Under the pieces are notes generated by a model, which worked only from the letters and a program-made list of their open reading frames with translations, had not been told where the DNA came from and ran no database searches. A stretch of 64,000 nt of DNA from Bradyrhizobium sp. WSM1417 (GTDB lineage Bacteria; Pseudomonadota; Alphaproteobacteria; Rhizobiales; Xanthobacteraceae), in assembly GCF_000515415.1 (NCBI RefSeq), contig NZ_KI911783.1, positions 6,621,831-6,685,830 on the forward strand. The letters run 5' to 3'. Position 1 is the first letter of the stretch. Each line of letters starts with the position of its first letter. This document shows positions 43,078 through 52,603 of this stretch, in pieces. The translations under genes and the position numbers were made by a program.

Positions 43078-44046
43078 CTAATGCTCGTCCGCGGCAACGG
43101 CGCCCTGTTGCGCCTTGTGGATCGAGGACGGCACCACGCCGAAATATTTCCGGAACACCCGGCTGAAATGCGATGAGCTGGAGAAGCCCCAGGAGAACGC
43201 GACGTCGGTGATGGTCTTGCCGGCGTGGGCCTCGAGCTCCTGGCGGCAATTCTGAAGACGCGCCTGCCAGATGTAGTCGCTCACCGTGGTGCCGCGCTCC
43301 GAGAACAGCATGTGCAGATAACGCTTGGAGCAGCCCAGTTCGCCGGAGATCTGGTCGATGCACAGATCCGGATCGCGCAAATGCTCGCGGATGAAGAACT
43401 GCGCGCGCACATAGGTCGCTTCGGGCCCGACGCGATCGAGCATCGTGTCCGCCTCGCGCAGCGGCAGCAGCAAGAGGTCGATCAGCGAATCGGCGACGCC
43501 GACCGCACTGTTCGCCGACAGCTTGGCCGCCTCGTCGAAGGTCGCATGGACGAAATCGTGGGCGATGCGCCCCGTTCCCGTGCGTGAGGTCAATTTGCAG
43601 GCGGGCATTCGCTGGGACGGGAATCCGCGGTCGCGCAGCAGCGCCTTCGGCACGATCACCACGTCGTGGCGCGTGAATGCGGGGCTGATGATCGAATGCG
43701 GACAGGAGACGTCATAGGCGATGATGTCGCCCGGGTTCAGCTCGATGTGGCGGCCTTCCTGCTCGAAATAGGACACACCGTAAGTCTGGAAGTGAATCTT
43801 GATATAGGGGTGTTCATTGGCCTTGGCGCGCGCCAGCGTGTGCGCGATGCGATGCTGGCTGACCTCGATCTGGCAGAGCTTCAGGCGCGAGACGCTGGTG
43901 TAGTCGATGCGGCCCTCGAGCGAGGACGCTTCGAGCGGATCGACGTCGAAATGCCCACACAGGCTGGTCAGCCCGTCGATCCAGCTTTGGATCTGACGTT
44001 TCGGCGTCATTCCCGTCGTCGAGAGCGTGTGAATCGTGTCGGACAT
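43078..44046 (-). CDS. AraC family transcriptional regulator
   Basis: The ATG at 44046 gives 322 residues; a GTG at 44058 is possible. The N-terminal half is an AraC-binding-like cupin (YFEQEGRHIELNPGDIIAYD), as in FeaR-type regulators. The C-terminal double helix-turn-helix has LCIDQISGELGCSKRYLHML and ITDVAFSWGFSSSSHFSRVFR. It is divergent from xoxF, with a 513-base shared region between. It may control xoxF in response to an alcohol, aldehyde or metal; that is inference from position only. Confidence 0.88.
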   Translation of the reverse strand: MSDTIHTLSTTGMTPKRQIQSWIDGLTSLCGHFDVDPLEASSLEGRIDYTSVSRLKLCQIEVSQHRIAHTLARAKANEHPYIKIHFQTYGVSYFEQEGRHIELNPGDIIAYDVSCPHSIISPAFTRHDVVIVPKALLRDRGFPSQRMPACKLTSRTGTGRIAHDFVHATFDEAAKLSANSAVGVADSLIDLLLLPLREADTMLDRVGPEATYVRAQFFIREHLRDPDLCIDQISGELGCSKRYLHMLFSERGTTVSDYIWQARLQNCRQELEAHAGKTITDVAFSWGFSSSSHFSRVFRKYFGVVPSSIHKAQQGAVAADEH

Positions 44047-44559
44047 TAATCCAGCCACTGGTTTGATCCGGAGATTTTGACGCGAATCGCGAGCCGCGCT
44101 GCCGGAGCCCTGAACCGTGATTGCGTGACGTTTACCTCGATTTTGAGCGATCTTCTAGAACGAGCGCCATCGTTCCATTGCCACCCTTGAAAGTTAATCC
44201 TCCGCCTTAGTTGCAGCGCCGTCAAGGGGAACCTGAGCGTTGAAGGCGCTCCCAAAGCCTTGCGGCAGCGGCTGAATTCGCTACTGCAAAATCAAAAACT
44301 TCCGACCCGTGCGCTGTCAAGCAAACCATCTTCTCTCTTGGGCAAGTTTCCCGATAACGAAGTCGTTAGGGATTGTATCAGGAACAACAAGAACGGGCCG
44401 CTCCGCACGTGGACCCGTGGCTCTCATCAGGAGGAGGAAACACCACAGCATCGTTTCTGGTCCCAATCGTGACCGCCCTGCACGAGCAGACGCCGGACGA
44501 AAAGCCCGGCGATTAGCAATGCTTCGGAAACAATAAACGAGACCAATGGAGGAATGACT
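44047..44559. other. 513-base regulatory region upstream of xoxF
   Basis: Divergent promoters for the AraC gene and xoxF must be here. A 14-base palindrome lies at 44355-44368. A strong AGGAGGAGG at 44429 looks like a ribosome site but has no start codon within reach. GGAGG at 44548-44552 serves the xoxF ATG at 44560. Several frames cross the region without support. Confidence 0.55.
44355..44368. promoter_or_regulatory. palindrome upstream of xoxF, candidate operator
   Basis: TAACGA-AG-TCGTTA is a perfect 6+6 palindrome with a 2-base centre. It lies 192 bases before the xoxF start in the AraC-xoxF divergent region. It might bind the FlhR-like or another dimeric regulator. AraC sites are more often direct repeats, so the neighbour is not the obvious binder. 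Confidence 0.4.
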
Positions 44560-46365
44560 ATGCGCAAGGTACTACTCGCGGCCTATCTTGGCTCCGCGGC
44601 GGCTCTCGCCGTCGGCAGCGCGTCGGCCAACGATGAAGTGCTCAAGATGTCGCAGAACCCGAAAGACTGGGTGATGCCGACGGGCGACTACGCCAACACC
44701 CGCTATTCCAAGCTGAACCAGATCAACGCACAAAACGTAGGCAAGCTCCAGGTCGCCTGGACCTTCTCGACCGGCGTGCTGCGCGGTCACGAAGGCGGCC
44801 CGCTGATCATCGGCAATATGATGTATGTCCACACGCCGTTCCCGAACAAGGTCTACGCTATTGACCTTTCCAACGAGAACAAGATCGTCTGGAAATACGA
44901 GCCGAAGCAGGATCCGAATGTCATCCCTGTGATGTGCTGCGACACGGTCAACCGCGGTTTGGCCTATGGCGACGGCAAGATCTTCCTGCATCAGGCCGAC
45001 ACCACGCTCGTCGCGCTCGATGCCAAGAGCGGTCAGGTGGCATGGACCGCAAAGAACGGCGACGCCAGCAAGGGCGAGACCGGCACTTCGGCCCCCATGG
45101 TCGTCAAGGACAAGGTGCTGATCGGCATCTCCGGCGGCGAGTTCGGGGTCCAAGCCCATATGACCGCCTACGACATCAAGACCGGCAAACTGGCTTGGCG
45201 CGGCTACTCGGAAGGACCGGATGATCAGATTCTGGTCGACGCCGAGAAGACCACCGCGCTCGGCAAGCCGGTCGGCAAGGACTCGAGCCTGAAGACCTGG
45301 CAAGGCGATCAGTGGAAGATCGGCGGCGGGGCGACCTGGGGCTGGATCTCCTACGACCCCGAGCTGAACCTCGTCTACTACGGATCGGGCAATCCCTCGA
45401 CCTGGAATCCGAAGCAGCGTCCCGGCGACAATAAATGGTCGATGACGATCTGGGCTCGCAACCCTGACACCGGCCAAGCCAAGTGGGTCTATCAGATGAC
45501 GCCCCACGACGAGTGGGACTATGACGGCGTCAACGAGATGATCCTCTCGGACCAGGCGATCAACGGCCAGCCGCGCAAGCTGCTGACGCACTTCGATCGT
45601 AACGGCCTCGGCTACACGCTCGATCGCGTCACCGGCGAGCTCCTTGTCGCTGAAAAGTACGATCCGAAGGTGAACTGGACCTCCGGCGTCGACATGGACA
45701 AGAACTCGCCGACCTACGGCCGCCCGAAGGTGCTCGACGCAGCTTCGACTGACAAGGCGGGCGAGGACCACAACGTGAAGGGCATCTGCCCGGCCGCGCT
45801 CGGCACCAAGGACGAGCAGCCGGCAGCCTACTCGCCGGACACGCAGCTGTTCTACGTTCCGACCAACCACGTCTGCATGGACTACGAGCCGTTCAAGGTG
45901 AGCTACACCGCGGGCCAGCCCTACGTGGGTGCGACGCTCTCGATGTATCCGCCGCAGGGTGAAACCCACATGGGCAACTTCATCGCCTGGGACGGCAAGA
46001 CCGGCAAGATCGTCTGGTCGAACAAGGAGCAGTTCTCGGTCTGGTCGGGTGCGCTCGCAACCGCAGGCAATGTGGTGTTCTACGGAACGCTCGAAGGCTA
46101 CCTGAAGGCAGTCGACGCCAAGACCGGCAAGGAGCTCTACAAGTTCAAGACTCCCTCCGGCATCATCGGCAACGTCACCACCTATGAGAACGGCGGCAAG
46201 CAGTATATCGCAGTGCTCTCCGGCGTGGGTGGCTGGGCCGGCATCGGTCTGGCGGCAGGCCTGACCGATCCGACCGCCGGTCTCGGCGCAGTCGGTGGCT
46301 ACGCGGCGCTCAGCAATTACACGGCACTCGGCGGTACGCTGACCGTGTTCTCGCTGCCCAACTAG
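44560..46365 (+). CDS. xoxF: lanthanide-dependent methanol dehydrogenase XoxF (XoxF5 type)
   Basis: The ATG at 44560 has GGAGG 7 bases upstream (an ATG at 44554 is too close). The 601-residue enzyme has a signal peptide ending SASANDE, then [16 protein letters not shown]. The vicinal disulphide is C126-C127 in MCCDTVNRG. Ligands are E194 (GGEFG), N278 (SGN) and catalytic D320; D322 in [10 protein letters not shown] is the lanthanide-specific residue. It oxidises methanol (and formaldehyde) in the periplasm with PQQ and passes electrons to XoxG. It is the hub of the cluster xoxFG-frmA-gfa. Confidence 0.97.
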   Translation: MRKVLLAAYLGSAAALAVGSASANDEVLKMSQNPKDWVMPTGDYANTRYSKLNQINAQNVGKLQVAWTFSTGVLRGHEGGPLIIGNMMYVHTPFPNKVYAIDLSNENKIVWKYEPKQDPNVIPVMCCDTVNRGLAYGDGKIFLHQADTTLVALDAKSGQVAWTAKNGDASKGETGTSAPMVVKDKVLIGISGGEFGVQAHMTAYDIKTGKLAWRGYSEGPDDQILVDAEKTTALGKPVGKDSSLKTWQGDQWKIGGGATWGWISYDPELNLVYYGSGNPSTWNPKQRPGDNKWSMTIWARNPDTGQAKWVYQMTPHDEWDYDGVNEMILSDQAINGQPRKLLTHFDRNGLGYTLDRVTGELLVAEKYDPKVNWTSGVDMDKNSPTYGRPKVLDAASTDKAGEDHNVKGICPAALGTKDEQPAAYSPDTQLFYVPTNHVCMDYEPFKVSYTAGQPYVGATLSMYPPQGETHMGNFIAWDGKTGKIVWSNKEQFSVWSGALATAGNVVFYGTLEGYLKAVDAKTGKELYKFKTPSGIIGNVTTYENGGKQYIAVLSGVGGWAGIGLAAGLTDPTAGLGAVGGYAALSNYTALGGTLTVFSLPN

Positions 46366-46381
46366 GCCTCTCAGCATCGCT

Positions 46382-46410
46382 CCGGCGCGTGGATCAACTC
46401 CACGCGCCGG
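46382..46410 (+). promoter_or_regulatory. intercistronic hairpin between xoxF and xoxG
   Basis: CCGGCGCGTGGA and TCCACGCGCCGG form a perfect 12-base stem with a 5-base loop, 16 bases after the xoxF stop. There is no T-run and xoxG follows within 35 bases. It more likely stabilises the xoxF message or reduces read-through into xoxG, giving far more XoxF than XoxG, than fully terminates. Confidence 0.6.
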
Positions 46411-46444
46411 CTCGTCTCACCGAATGCCTTCCGAGGAAAATCTC

Positions 46445-46963
46445 TTGCGTAAAATCCGCTCTGCCATTGCTGCGATGTTCTTGTTCGCGTCCGGGGGAAT
46501 TGCCGTCGCGGACGGCTCAGGTGACCCGACCGCCGTCAAGCAGAACGAAACCGGCGAATGGTCCGACAAGGAAGGCAACCCGACCTACAAGATCACTGAC
46601 GGATCCGTCGACTGGTACACCTATTCCGGATACCGCCGCTATCACTCGGACTGCCATGTGTGTCACGGCCCGGATGGCATGGGCTCGACCTACGCCCCGG
46701 CGCTCAAGGATTCGCTGAAGACGATGAGCTATGCCGACTTTCTCGGCGTCGTCGCCTCCGGCCGCAAGAACATCTCGACTGCTGCAGAGAACGTGATGCC
46801 GGCCTTCGGCGATAACCCGAACGTCGCCTGCTACATGGACGATCTCTACGTCTATCTGCGCGCCCGCTCCAACGAGGCCTGGGGCCGCACAAGACCCGGC
46901 AAGCACGAGGACAAGAACGACGCCTATACCAAGAACGAAGATTCGTGCATGGGCAAGAAGTGA
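46445..46963 (+). CDS. xoxG: cytochrome c-L type XoxG
   Basis: I favour the TTG at 46445 because GAGGAAAA lies 4-11 bases upstream. The ATG at 46424 has no ribosome site. This gives 172 residues with a signal peptide ending IAVADG and the haem motif CHVCH (C70, C73, H74). The axial Met is probably in ENVMPAFGDNP. The C-terminal extension is charged with a further Cys (NEDSCMGKK), and a Cys lies in NVACYMDDLYVYL. It is the direct electron acceptor of XoxF in the periplasm. Confidence 0.93.
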   Translation: MRKIRSAIAAMFLFASGGIAVADGSGDPTAVKQNETGEWSDKEGNPTYKITDGSVDWYTYSGYRRYHSDCHVCHGPDGMGSTYAPALKDSLKTMSYADFLGVVASGRKNISTAAENVMPAFGDNPNVACYMDDLYVYLRARSNEAWGRTRPGKHEDKNDAYTKNEDSCMGKK

Positions 46964-47023
46964 ACGTGCGGAGCCCGCCAGGACCTGATTCCTGGCGCCC
47001 TGCTGGAATTTGAGGAGTTTAAG

Positions 47024-48133
47024 ATGAAGACACGTGCCGCCGTCGCTTTCGAAGCCAAGAAGCCGCTCGAGATCGTCGAAGTCGATCTGGAAGGACCGAA
47101 GGTCGGCGAAGTCCTGGTCGAGATCAAGGCGACGGGCATCTGCCACACCGACGCCTACACGCTCGACGGCTTCGACAGCGAAGGAATTTTCCCGTCGATC
47201 CTGGGGCATGAGGGCGCGGGCATCATCCGCGAGATCGGTCCTGGCGTGACCTCGGTGAAGCCGGGCGACCATGTCATTCCGCTCTACACGCCTGAATGCC
47301 GGCAATGCAAAAGCTGCCTCAGCCAGAAGACCAATCTCTGCACCGCGATCCGCGCGACGCAGGGCAAGGGCGTGATGCCCGACGGCACCAGCCGCTTCTC
47401 CTACAAGGGCAAGCCGATCTACCACTACATGGGCTGCTCGACGTTCTCGAACTTCACCGTGCTGCCGGAGATCGCGGTCGCCAAGATCCGCGAGGACGCG
47501 CCGTTCGACAAGAGCTGCTACATCGGCTGCGGCGTCACCACCGGCGTCGGCGCCGTCGTCAACACCGCCAAGGTCGAGCCGGGCTCCAACGTGGTCGTGT
47601 TCGGCCTCGGCGGCATCGGCCTGAACGTGATCCAGGGGGCCAAGATGGCTGGCGCGGACAAGATCATCGGCGTCGACATCAACGACTCCAAGGAGGAATG
47701 GGGACGCCGGTTCGGCATGACCGATTTCGTCAATCCCAAGAAGATCACCGGCGACATCGTCCCGCATCTCGTGACCCTGACGGACGGAGGCGCCGACTAC
47801 ACCTTCGACTGCACCGGCAGCACCACAGTGATGCGCCAGGCGCTGGAAGCCTGCCATCGCGGCTGGGGCACCTCGATCATCATCGGCGTTGCCGAATCCG
47901 GCAAGGAGATCGCCACCCGCCCGTTCCAGCTCGTCACCGGGCGAAATTGGCGCGGCACCGCCTTCGGCGGCGCGCGGGGCCGCACCGACGTGCCGAAGAT
48001 TGTCGACTGGTACATGAACGGAAAGATCCAGATCGACCCGATGATTACCCACACGCTCAAGCTCGAAGACATCAACAAAGGCTTCGACCTGATGCATGAG
48101 GGCAAATCGATCCGTTCAGTCGTCGTGTTCTAG
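47024..48133 (+). CDS. frmA: S-(hydroxymethyl)glutathione dehydrogenase (class III alcohol dehydrogenase)
   Basis: This 369-residue cytosolic enzyme starts after GAGGAGTTTAAG. The catalytic zinc site is [14 protein letters not shown] with GHEGAG, the structural zinc loop is [15 protein letters not shown] and the NAD fold is [16 protein letters not shown]. It oxidises S-hydroxymethylglutathione to S-formylglutathione with NAD. Gfa, which makes the substrate, follows after 33 bases, and fghA is at 20692. It is downstream of xoxFG, so methanol-derived formaldehyde is the expected source. Confidence 0.95.
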   Translation: MKTRAAVAFEAKKPLEIVEVDLEGPKVGEVLVEIKATGICHTDAYTLDGFDSEGIFPSILGHEGAGIIREIGPGVTSVKPGDHVIPLYTPECRQCKSCLSQKTNLCTAIRATQGKGVMPDGTSRFSYKGKPIYHYMGCSTFSNFTVLPEIAVAKIREDAPFDKSCYIGCGVTTGVGAVVNTAKVEPGSNVVVFGLGGIGLNVIQGAKMAGADKIIGVDINDSKEEWGRRFGMTDFVNPKKITGDIVPHLVTLTDGGADYTFDCTGSTTVMRQALEACHRGWGTSIIIGVAESGKEIATRPFQLVTGRNWRGTAFGGARGRTDVPKIVDWYMNGKIQIDPMITHTLKLEDINKGFDLMHEGKSIRSVVVF

Positions 48134-48166
48134 CTCGAAAAGCGTCACCCCAAGGAGGATCGACCC

Positions 48167-48730
48167 ATGACTGTTGCACTCCATCCCTCGATCGATAACG
48201 GCATCAAACAGGGCAGCGGCAGCTTCGCCGGCGGCACGCTCGCATGCAAATGCAGCGACCATCAGGTCAAGGTCGCCGTCAAGGGCGACGTCGCGCATAA
48301 CCATGCCTGTGGCTGCACCAAGTGCTGGAAACCGCAGGGCGCGAATTTCTCCGTCGTCGCCGTGGTACCCCGGCAGAACGTCACCGTGCTCGAGAACGGC
48401 GACAAGCTCCAAATCGTCGACCCGTCGGCGGTGATCCAGCGCTACGCCTGCAAGGCCTGCGGCACGCACATGTACGGCCGCATCGAGAACAAGGGTCACC
48501 CGTTCTACGGCCTCGACTTCATCCACCCGGAACTGTTCCAGGAGCAGGGTTCGCAGGCGCCGCAATTCGCCGCCTTCGTCTCGTCGGTGATCGAATCGGG
48601 TGTGAAGCCGGAGCAGATGGGCGGAATACGGGCTCGGTTCAAGGAGCTTGGCCTCGAGCCCTATGACTGCCTGTCGCCGGCACTGATGGACGCGATCGCG
48701 ACCCACGTGGCGAAAGCCAAGGCCGCCTGA
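48167..48730 (+). CDS. gfa: S-(hydroxymethyl)glutathione synthase (formaldehyde-activating enzyme)
   Basis: The 187-residue protein starts after AAGGAGGATCGACCC. The Gfa zinc sites are visible: CKCSD near residue 27, HACGCTKCW near 46-54 and [14 protein letters not shown] near 93-106. The end, [18 protein letters not shown], is as in Paracoccus Gfa. It joins formaldehyde to glutathione. With FrmA and FghA it gives a full glutathione route to formate. Confidence 0.95.
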   Translation: MTVALHPSIDNGIKQGSGSFAGGTLACKCSDHQVKVAVKGDVAHNHACGCTKCWKPQGANFSVVAVVPRQNVTVLENGDKLQIVDPSAVIQRYACKACGTHMYGRIENKGHPFYGLDFIHPELFQEQGSQAPQFAAFVSSVIESGVKPEQMGGIRARFKELGLEPYDCLSPALMDAIATHVAKAKAA

Positions 48731-48774
48731 GCAAGGTCGCTAAGCAAGACCGCCTGACGTTTACCGCGCCCGAT

Positions 48775-48805
48775 CGCTCGCTGGTTCCACCAGAGCCAGC
48801 GAGCG
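48775..48805 (+). terminator. hairpin downstream of gfa
   Basis: CGCTCGCTGG and CCAGCGAGCG make a perfect 10-base stem with an 11-base loop, 44 bases past the gfa stop. No T-run follows, so it may protect the transcript end rather than terminate. Confidence 0.45.
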
Positions 48806-48975
48806 GACGGAGCCGGCTCAGGGACAATCGCGGCGATGCCGTCGCTTCTTCACTGCGCTTGTGCGGGGCCATCGGCTCCCTCAGTCCTGGTCTCTGAATG
48901 ACTGCGCAGGGCCGCCGGCTTCCTGCTTGAAGTCCGCGGCGCCTGCGTTTCTCCCTCCCTCGACTGAGGCATCCT

Positions 48976-49017
48976 GCTTCGTCCGCACAGATCTTCTGGC
49001 GGACGAAGCTTTTTTTT
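48976..49017 (+). terminator. canonical rho-independent terminator
   Basis: GCTTCGTCCGC and GCGGACGAAGC form a perfect 11-base stem with a 12-base loop, followed by eight T residues (49010-49017). It reads on the plus strand, about 245 bases after gfa. Confidence 0.9.
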
Positions 49018-49370
49018 CGGCGCGGCCATCCCCTGAGACGCGCGGCGTGATGCGGCGCCCTGCTTTTGACAAACCTTCGTTGCAATCTTTTCCCATCGAG
49101 AACAGCTGACTCAAGAACACTTGGCTGTGAACGCCAGACCAAAGCGATCCTGCTACGATCGTGTCGTAACGATGCCGCGCGAAATTCAATAATCAAGAAG
49201 ACGACGGGAGGTATCGAACACATCCGGACATGACATTGGCATTCCTGAGTCCTGCCGGGATCTGTCCGCGCGGGATGACCGCTGGAATGCGAAGCCGCGC
49301 AGCAGGCATTGCACCGACCGGCATCTGGAAAATCTCAAATCAGCAAGCTTATGAAGAGCGAGGGACGATC

Positions 49371-49823
49371 ATGATCAAGGTGAAGATCAATGGCCAGGAA
49401 CAGAGCTGGGACGGCGACCCGGATCTCCCGCTACTCTGGTTCCTGCGCGACGAGGCCGGGCTGACCGGCACCAAGTTCGGCTGTGGCCAGGCCCTGTGCG
49501 GCGCCTGCACCGTCATCGTCGACAAGGAAGCCGTGCGCGCCTGCATCACGTCGATCAACGACGTCGCCGGCCGCGAGATCACGACGATCGAGGGACTGCA
49601 TCCGAACGGTGATCACCCGGTACAGAAGGCCTGGCGGCAGGTCAACGTTCCCCAATGCGGCTTCTGCCAGGCAGGGCAGATCATGCAGGCGGCTGCGCTG
49701 CTGATGGACAACCCAAAGCCGTCGCACGACCAGATCCGCGAAGCGATGTCCGGCAACATCTGCCGCTGCGGCTGCTACCAGCGCATCGAGAATGCGGTCC
49801 ATCTCGCATCGACGGGAGTGTGA
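49371..49823 (+). CDS. (2Fe-2S) subunit of an IorAB-type molybdenum hydroxylase
   Basis: The 150-residue protein starts at 49371 after AGGGACGATC. The plant-type cluster motif is [15 protein letters not shown] (near 41-55), and the C-terminal second cluster is [13 protein letters not shown] with [12 protein letters not shown]. This is the small subunit of isoquinoline 1-oxidoreductase/aldehyde oxidoreductase type enzymes. The large subunit gene follows after 1 base. Electrons from the molybdenum site pass through it to a membrane or cytochrome acceptor. Confidence 0.92.
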   Translation: MIKVKINGQEQSWDGDPDLPLLWFLRDEAGLTGTKFGCGQALCGACTVIVDKEAVRACITSINDVAGREITTIEGLHPNGDHPVQKAWRQVNVPQCGFCQAGQIMQAAALLMDNPKPSHDQIREAMSGNICRCGCYQRIENAVHLASTGV

Positions 49824-49824
49824 C

Positions 49825-52137
49825 ATGAATTTCATCGACAACCCGAAGAAGCTTCGTGGCTTCGAGAAGAACATCAAAGTCGAGAAGGTTTCACGCCGCA
49901 GCATCCTGAAGGGACTCGGCATCACCGGCGGCTTCGTACTCGCGGCGCCCGTGATGTCGCGCCAGGCGTTCGCCTACGAGACCGGCGCCGGCAAGATGCC
50001 CCACGGCGTCGTGGTCGATCCGCGCGTGTTCGTCGCGGTCGCACCCGACGGCACCGTCACCATCCTCGCCCACCGCGCCGAGATGGGCACGGGCGTGCGC
50101 ACCAGCCTGCCGCTGATCGTGGCCGAGGAGATGGAAGCCGACTGGTCACGGGTCAAGGTGGAACAGGCCCATGGCGACGAGGTCAAGTTCGGCAACCAGG
50201 ACACCGACGGCTCGCGCAGCACGCGGCATTATTTGATGCCGATGCGCCAGATCGGTGCCTCCGCCCGCACAATGCTCGAGCAGGCCGCCGCGAAACGCTG
50301 GGGTGTGCCCGCAACCGAGGTCAAGGCCGTCAATCACGAGGTCGTCCACAGCGCGACGAGCCGCAAGCTCGGCTTCGGCGAACTCGCAGCCGATGCCGCC
50401 AAGGAATCGGTGCCGAGCATCGAAGGGCTCAAGCTGAAGGACCCCAAGGATTTCCGCTATCTCGGTAAGGGCCAGATCGGCATCGTCGATCTCCACGACA
50501 TCACCACCGGTAAGGCGCGTTACGGCGCCGACGTGCGGCTGCCCGGCATGAAGTATGCCGTGATAGCGCGCCCGCCGGTGACCGGCGGCAAGCTGGTTAA
50601 GTTCGATCCAGACGCGGCTTTGAAGGTCCCCGGCGTCGAGAAGGTGATGCAGGTGCGCGGCTGGCCGTGGCCGTCGAAATTCCAGCCGCTCGGCGGCGTC
50701 GCCGTGATCGCCCGCAACACCGGCGCGGCGATCAAGGGCCGCGACGCGCTGAAGCTGACCTGGGACGACGGCGCCAACGGCAAATACGACTCCGTCGCCT
50801 ACCGCAAGGAGCTCGAGGAGGCCTCGCGCAAGCCGGGCCTTGTCGTGCGCCAGGAAGGCGACGCCGAGGCTGCTCTGAAGGGCGCCGACAAGGTCGTCGT
50901 CGGCGAATATTATCTGCCGCACCTTGCCCATGTCAGCATGGAGCCGCCGGTGGCGGTCGCCGACGTCAAGGGTGACAAGGCGGAGATCTGGGCGCCGGTG
51001 CAGAGCCCGGGCGGCACGCGCGAGGACGTTGCGAAGACGCTTGGCATTCCCGAGGGCAATGTCACCGTCAACGTCACGCTGCTCGGCGGCGGCTTCGGCC
51101 GCAAGTCGAAATGTGACTTCGCGCTCGAGGCCGCGCTGCTGTCGAAGGAGCTCGGCGTGCCCGTCAAGGTGCAGTGGACGCGCGAGGACGACGTCCGCCA
51201 CGATTTCCTGCACACGGTCTCCGTGGAACGGATCGAGGCGGGGCTCGACAAGAGCGGAAAAGTGATCGCCTGGCGCCATCGCAGCGTGGCCCCGAGCATC
51301 GGCTCGACGTTTGCGGCAGGTGCAAAGCACCAGGCGCCCTTCGAGCTCGGCATGGGCCTCGTCGACATGCCCTTCGAGATCGCCAACATCTCCTGCGAGA
51401 ACCCGGAGGCCGCGGCGTTCACCCGGATCGGCTGGTTCCGCTCGGTCTCGAACATTCCGCGCGCCTTCGCGGTCCAATCGATGGTGGGCGAGATCGCCCA
51501 TGCAACCGGCCGCGACCAGAAGGAGACGCTGCTCGCGCTGATCGGCAGCCCGCGCATCGTCAAGCCTGCTGTGAAGGATATGTGGAACTATGGCGAGCCG
51601 ATGGACAGCTATCCGATCGACACCGCGCGCCTGCGCAAGGTGGTCGAGCTGGTCGCCGAGAAGGGCGAATGGGGCCGTCAAATGCCGAAAGGCCATGGCC
51701 TCGGCATTGCCGTGCACCGCAGCTTCGTCAGCTATATCGCGACCATCGTCGAGGTGGCCGTCGACGACAAGGGCAAGCTGACGGTGCCGCGGGTGGACAC
51801 CGCCATCGACTGCGGCACCTATGTCAACCCCGAGCGCATCGCCTCGCAGATCGAGGGCGCGGCGATCATGGGGCTCAGTCTCGCCAAATACGGCGAGATC
51901 ACCTTCAAGGACGGCAAGGTGCAGCAGAAGAACTTCGACGACTTCCAGGTCCTCAGGATCGACGAATCTCCTGCGGTGACCAACGTCTACATCGTGCCGC
52001 CAGGACCCGACACGCCGCCGAGCGGCGTCGGCGAGCCCGGCGTCCCGCCATTCGCGCCGGCGCTGATGAACGCCATCTTCGCCGCGACCGGAAAGCGCAT
52101 CCGCAGCCTTCCGCTCGGCAAGCAATTGGAAGCGTAA
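49825..52137 (+). CDS. molybdopterin-binding subunit of an IorAB-type aldehyde/aromatic hydroxylase
   Basis: This 770-residue protein has a Tat leader (SRRSILKGLGITGGFVLAAP, near 24-43) that can carry the small subunit across as a pair. The IorB pattern follows: APDGTVTILAHRAEMGTGVR, the cofactor loop LLGGGFGRKSKCDF and the C-terminal GVGEPGVPPFAPALMNAIF, whose glutamate is the likely catalytic base. It may oxidise an aldehyde or N-heterocycle in the periplasm. Its place after formaldehyde genes suggests an aldehyde, but that is inference. There is no third (cytochrome) subunit gene next to it. Confidence 0.9.
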   Translation: MNFIDNPKKLRGFEKNIKVEKVSRRSILKGLGITGGFVLAAPVMSRQAFAYETGAGKMPHGVVVDPRVFVAVAPDGTVTILAHRAEMGTGVRTSLPLIVAEEMEADWSRVKVEQAHGDEVKFGNQDTDGSRSTRHYLMPMRQIGASARTMLEQAAAKRWGVPATEVKAVNHEVVHSATSRKLGFGELAADAAKESVPSIEGLKLKDPKDFRYLGKGQIGIVDLHDITTGKARYGADVRLPGMKYAVIARPPVTGGKLVKFDPDAALKVPGVEKVMQVRGWPWPSKFQPLGGVAVIARNTGAAIKGRDALKLTWDDGANGKYDSVAYRKELEEASRKPGLVVRQEGDAEAALKGADKVVVGEYYLPHLAHVSMEPPVAVADVKGDKAEIWAPVQSPGGTREDVAKTLGIPEGNVTVNVTLLGGGFGRKSKCDFALEAALLSKELGVPVKVQWTREDDVRHDFLHTVSVERIEAGLDKSGKVIAWRHRSVAPSIGSTFAAGAKHQAPFELGMGLVDMPFEIANISCENPEAAAFTRIGWFRSVSNIPRAFAVQSMVGEIAHATGRDQKETLLALIGSPRIVKPAVKDMWNYGEPMDSYPIDTARLRKVVELVAEKGEWGRQMPKGHGLGIAVHRSFVSYIATIVEVAVDDKGKLTVPRVDTAIDCGTYVNPERIASQIEGAAIMGLSLAKYGEITFKDGKVQQKNFDDFQVLRIDESPAVTNVYIVPPGPDTPPSGVGEPGVPPFAPALMNAIFAATGKRIRSLPLGKQLEA

Positions 52138-52194
52138 AGGCGGGAACACAAGGCGGCCTCGCGCCGTTTGCATCGATCTGACAGGAGCAGATCG

Positions 52195-52455
52195 ATGACC
52201 CATCTCTCAAAGGCGCTCGCAGTCTCGTTGCTGTCGAGCGCCTTTCTTTTGACGGCCACTGGCGCATACGCCCAGAGCAACACCACGCCGCCGACAACGG
52301 CGACGCGCCCCAGCACGCCGGACCAGACCTCCCTACCCAACGCCAATGCCACGCCGCCCTCGACCACCCAGACCACCGGGCAGCACAATCCCGATCCCAA
52401 GGTTCGCGAGATGAACCAGAAGGAAAAGGACAAGGTCGAGCGCGAGGGGAAGTAG
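52195..52455 (+). CDS. small exported Thr/Pro-rich protein
   Basis: ACAGGAGCAGATCG precedes the ATG at 52195. The 86-residue product has a signal peptide (ending GAYAQS), a Thr/Pro/Asn-rich stretch (NTTPPTTATRPSTPDQTSLP) and a charged helix at the end (REMNQKEKDKVEREGK). It looks disordered. A similar small exported low-complexity protein is at 61813. Function unknown. Confidence 0.6.
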   Translation: MTHLSKALAVSLLSSAFLLTATGAYAQSNTTPPTTATRPSTPDQTSLPNANATPPSTTQTTGQHNPDPKVREMNQKEKDKVEREGK

Positions 52456-52485
52456 ACTTCTGGGTTGCGCGCGACCGCATCGTCT

Positions 52486-52560
52486 GGCCGGGCTTGTCCC
52501 CGGCCGTCCACGAGCTTTGCTCTGACACGAAGACCTGGATGCCCGGGACAAGGCCGGGCA
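52486..52560. repeat. imperfect inverted repeat (CCGGGCTTGTCCC type)
   Basis: GGCCGGGCTTGTCCC at 52486-52500 and GGGACAAGGCCGGGC at 52545-52559 pair imperfectly (GGGACAAG core perfect) across a ~45-base loop. GCCGGGCATGACG-type sequence is common between genes in Bradyrhizobium. It lies between convergent genes. Confidence 0.45.
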
Positions 52561-52603
52561 TGACGATTTGGTGGCGCGGGACAGCAATCCCATCACACAC
52601 GCA

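Larger units (their letters stand above)
48731..49370. other. 640-base region with hairpins and a strong terminator; no gene seen
   Basis: After gfa there is a hairpin at 48775-48805 and a canonical terminator at 48976-49017. The stretch between has no credible frame and could be a small RNA or long 3' UTR. From 49018 to 49370 lies the promoter region of the molybdenum hydroxylase genes. A leftward 194-codon frame crosses most of it, but it looks like a GC-bias artefact. Confidence 0.55.

Noticed and set aside
44309..44536. Possible leader peptide upstream of xoxF near AGGAGGAGG
   Set aside because: No ATG, GTG or TTG within a usable distance of the ribosome-like site; the frame has no other support.
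44572..46377. 601-codon frame antisense to xoxF
   Set aside because: It mirrors xoxF almost exactly. The product is His/Arg/Val-rich with no domain; it is a by-product of GC-rich third positions.
46517..48097. 526-codon frame antisense to xoxG and frmA
   Set aside because: Spans two unrelated genes with clear function; the product has no domain.
48639..49223. 194-codon leftward frame in the gap after gfa
   Set aside because: Crosses a canonical terminator and the gfa 3' end, is very Arg/Ser-rich and lacks a ribosome site.
50146..52203. 685-codon frame antisense to the molybdenum hydroxylase large subunit
   Set aside because: Arg/His/Asp-rich with no domain or ribosome site; the sense gene is certain.
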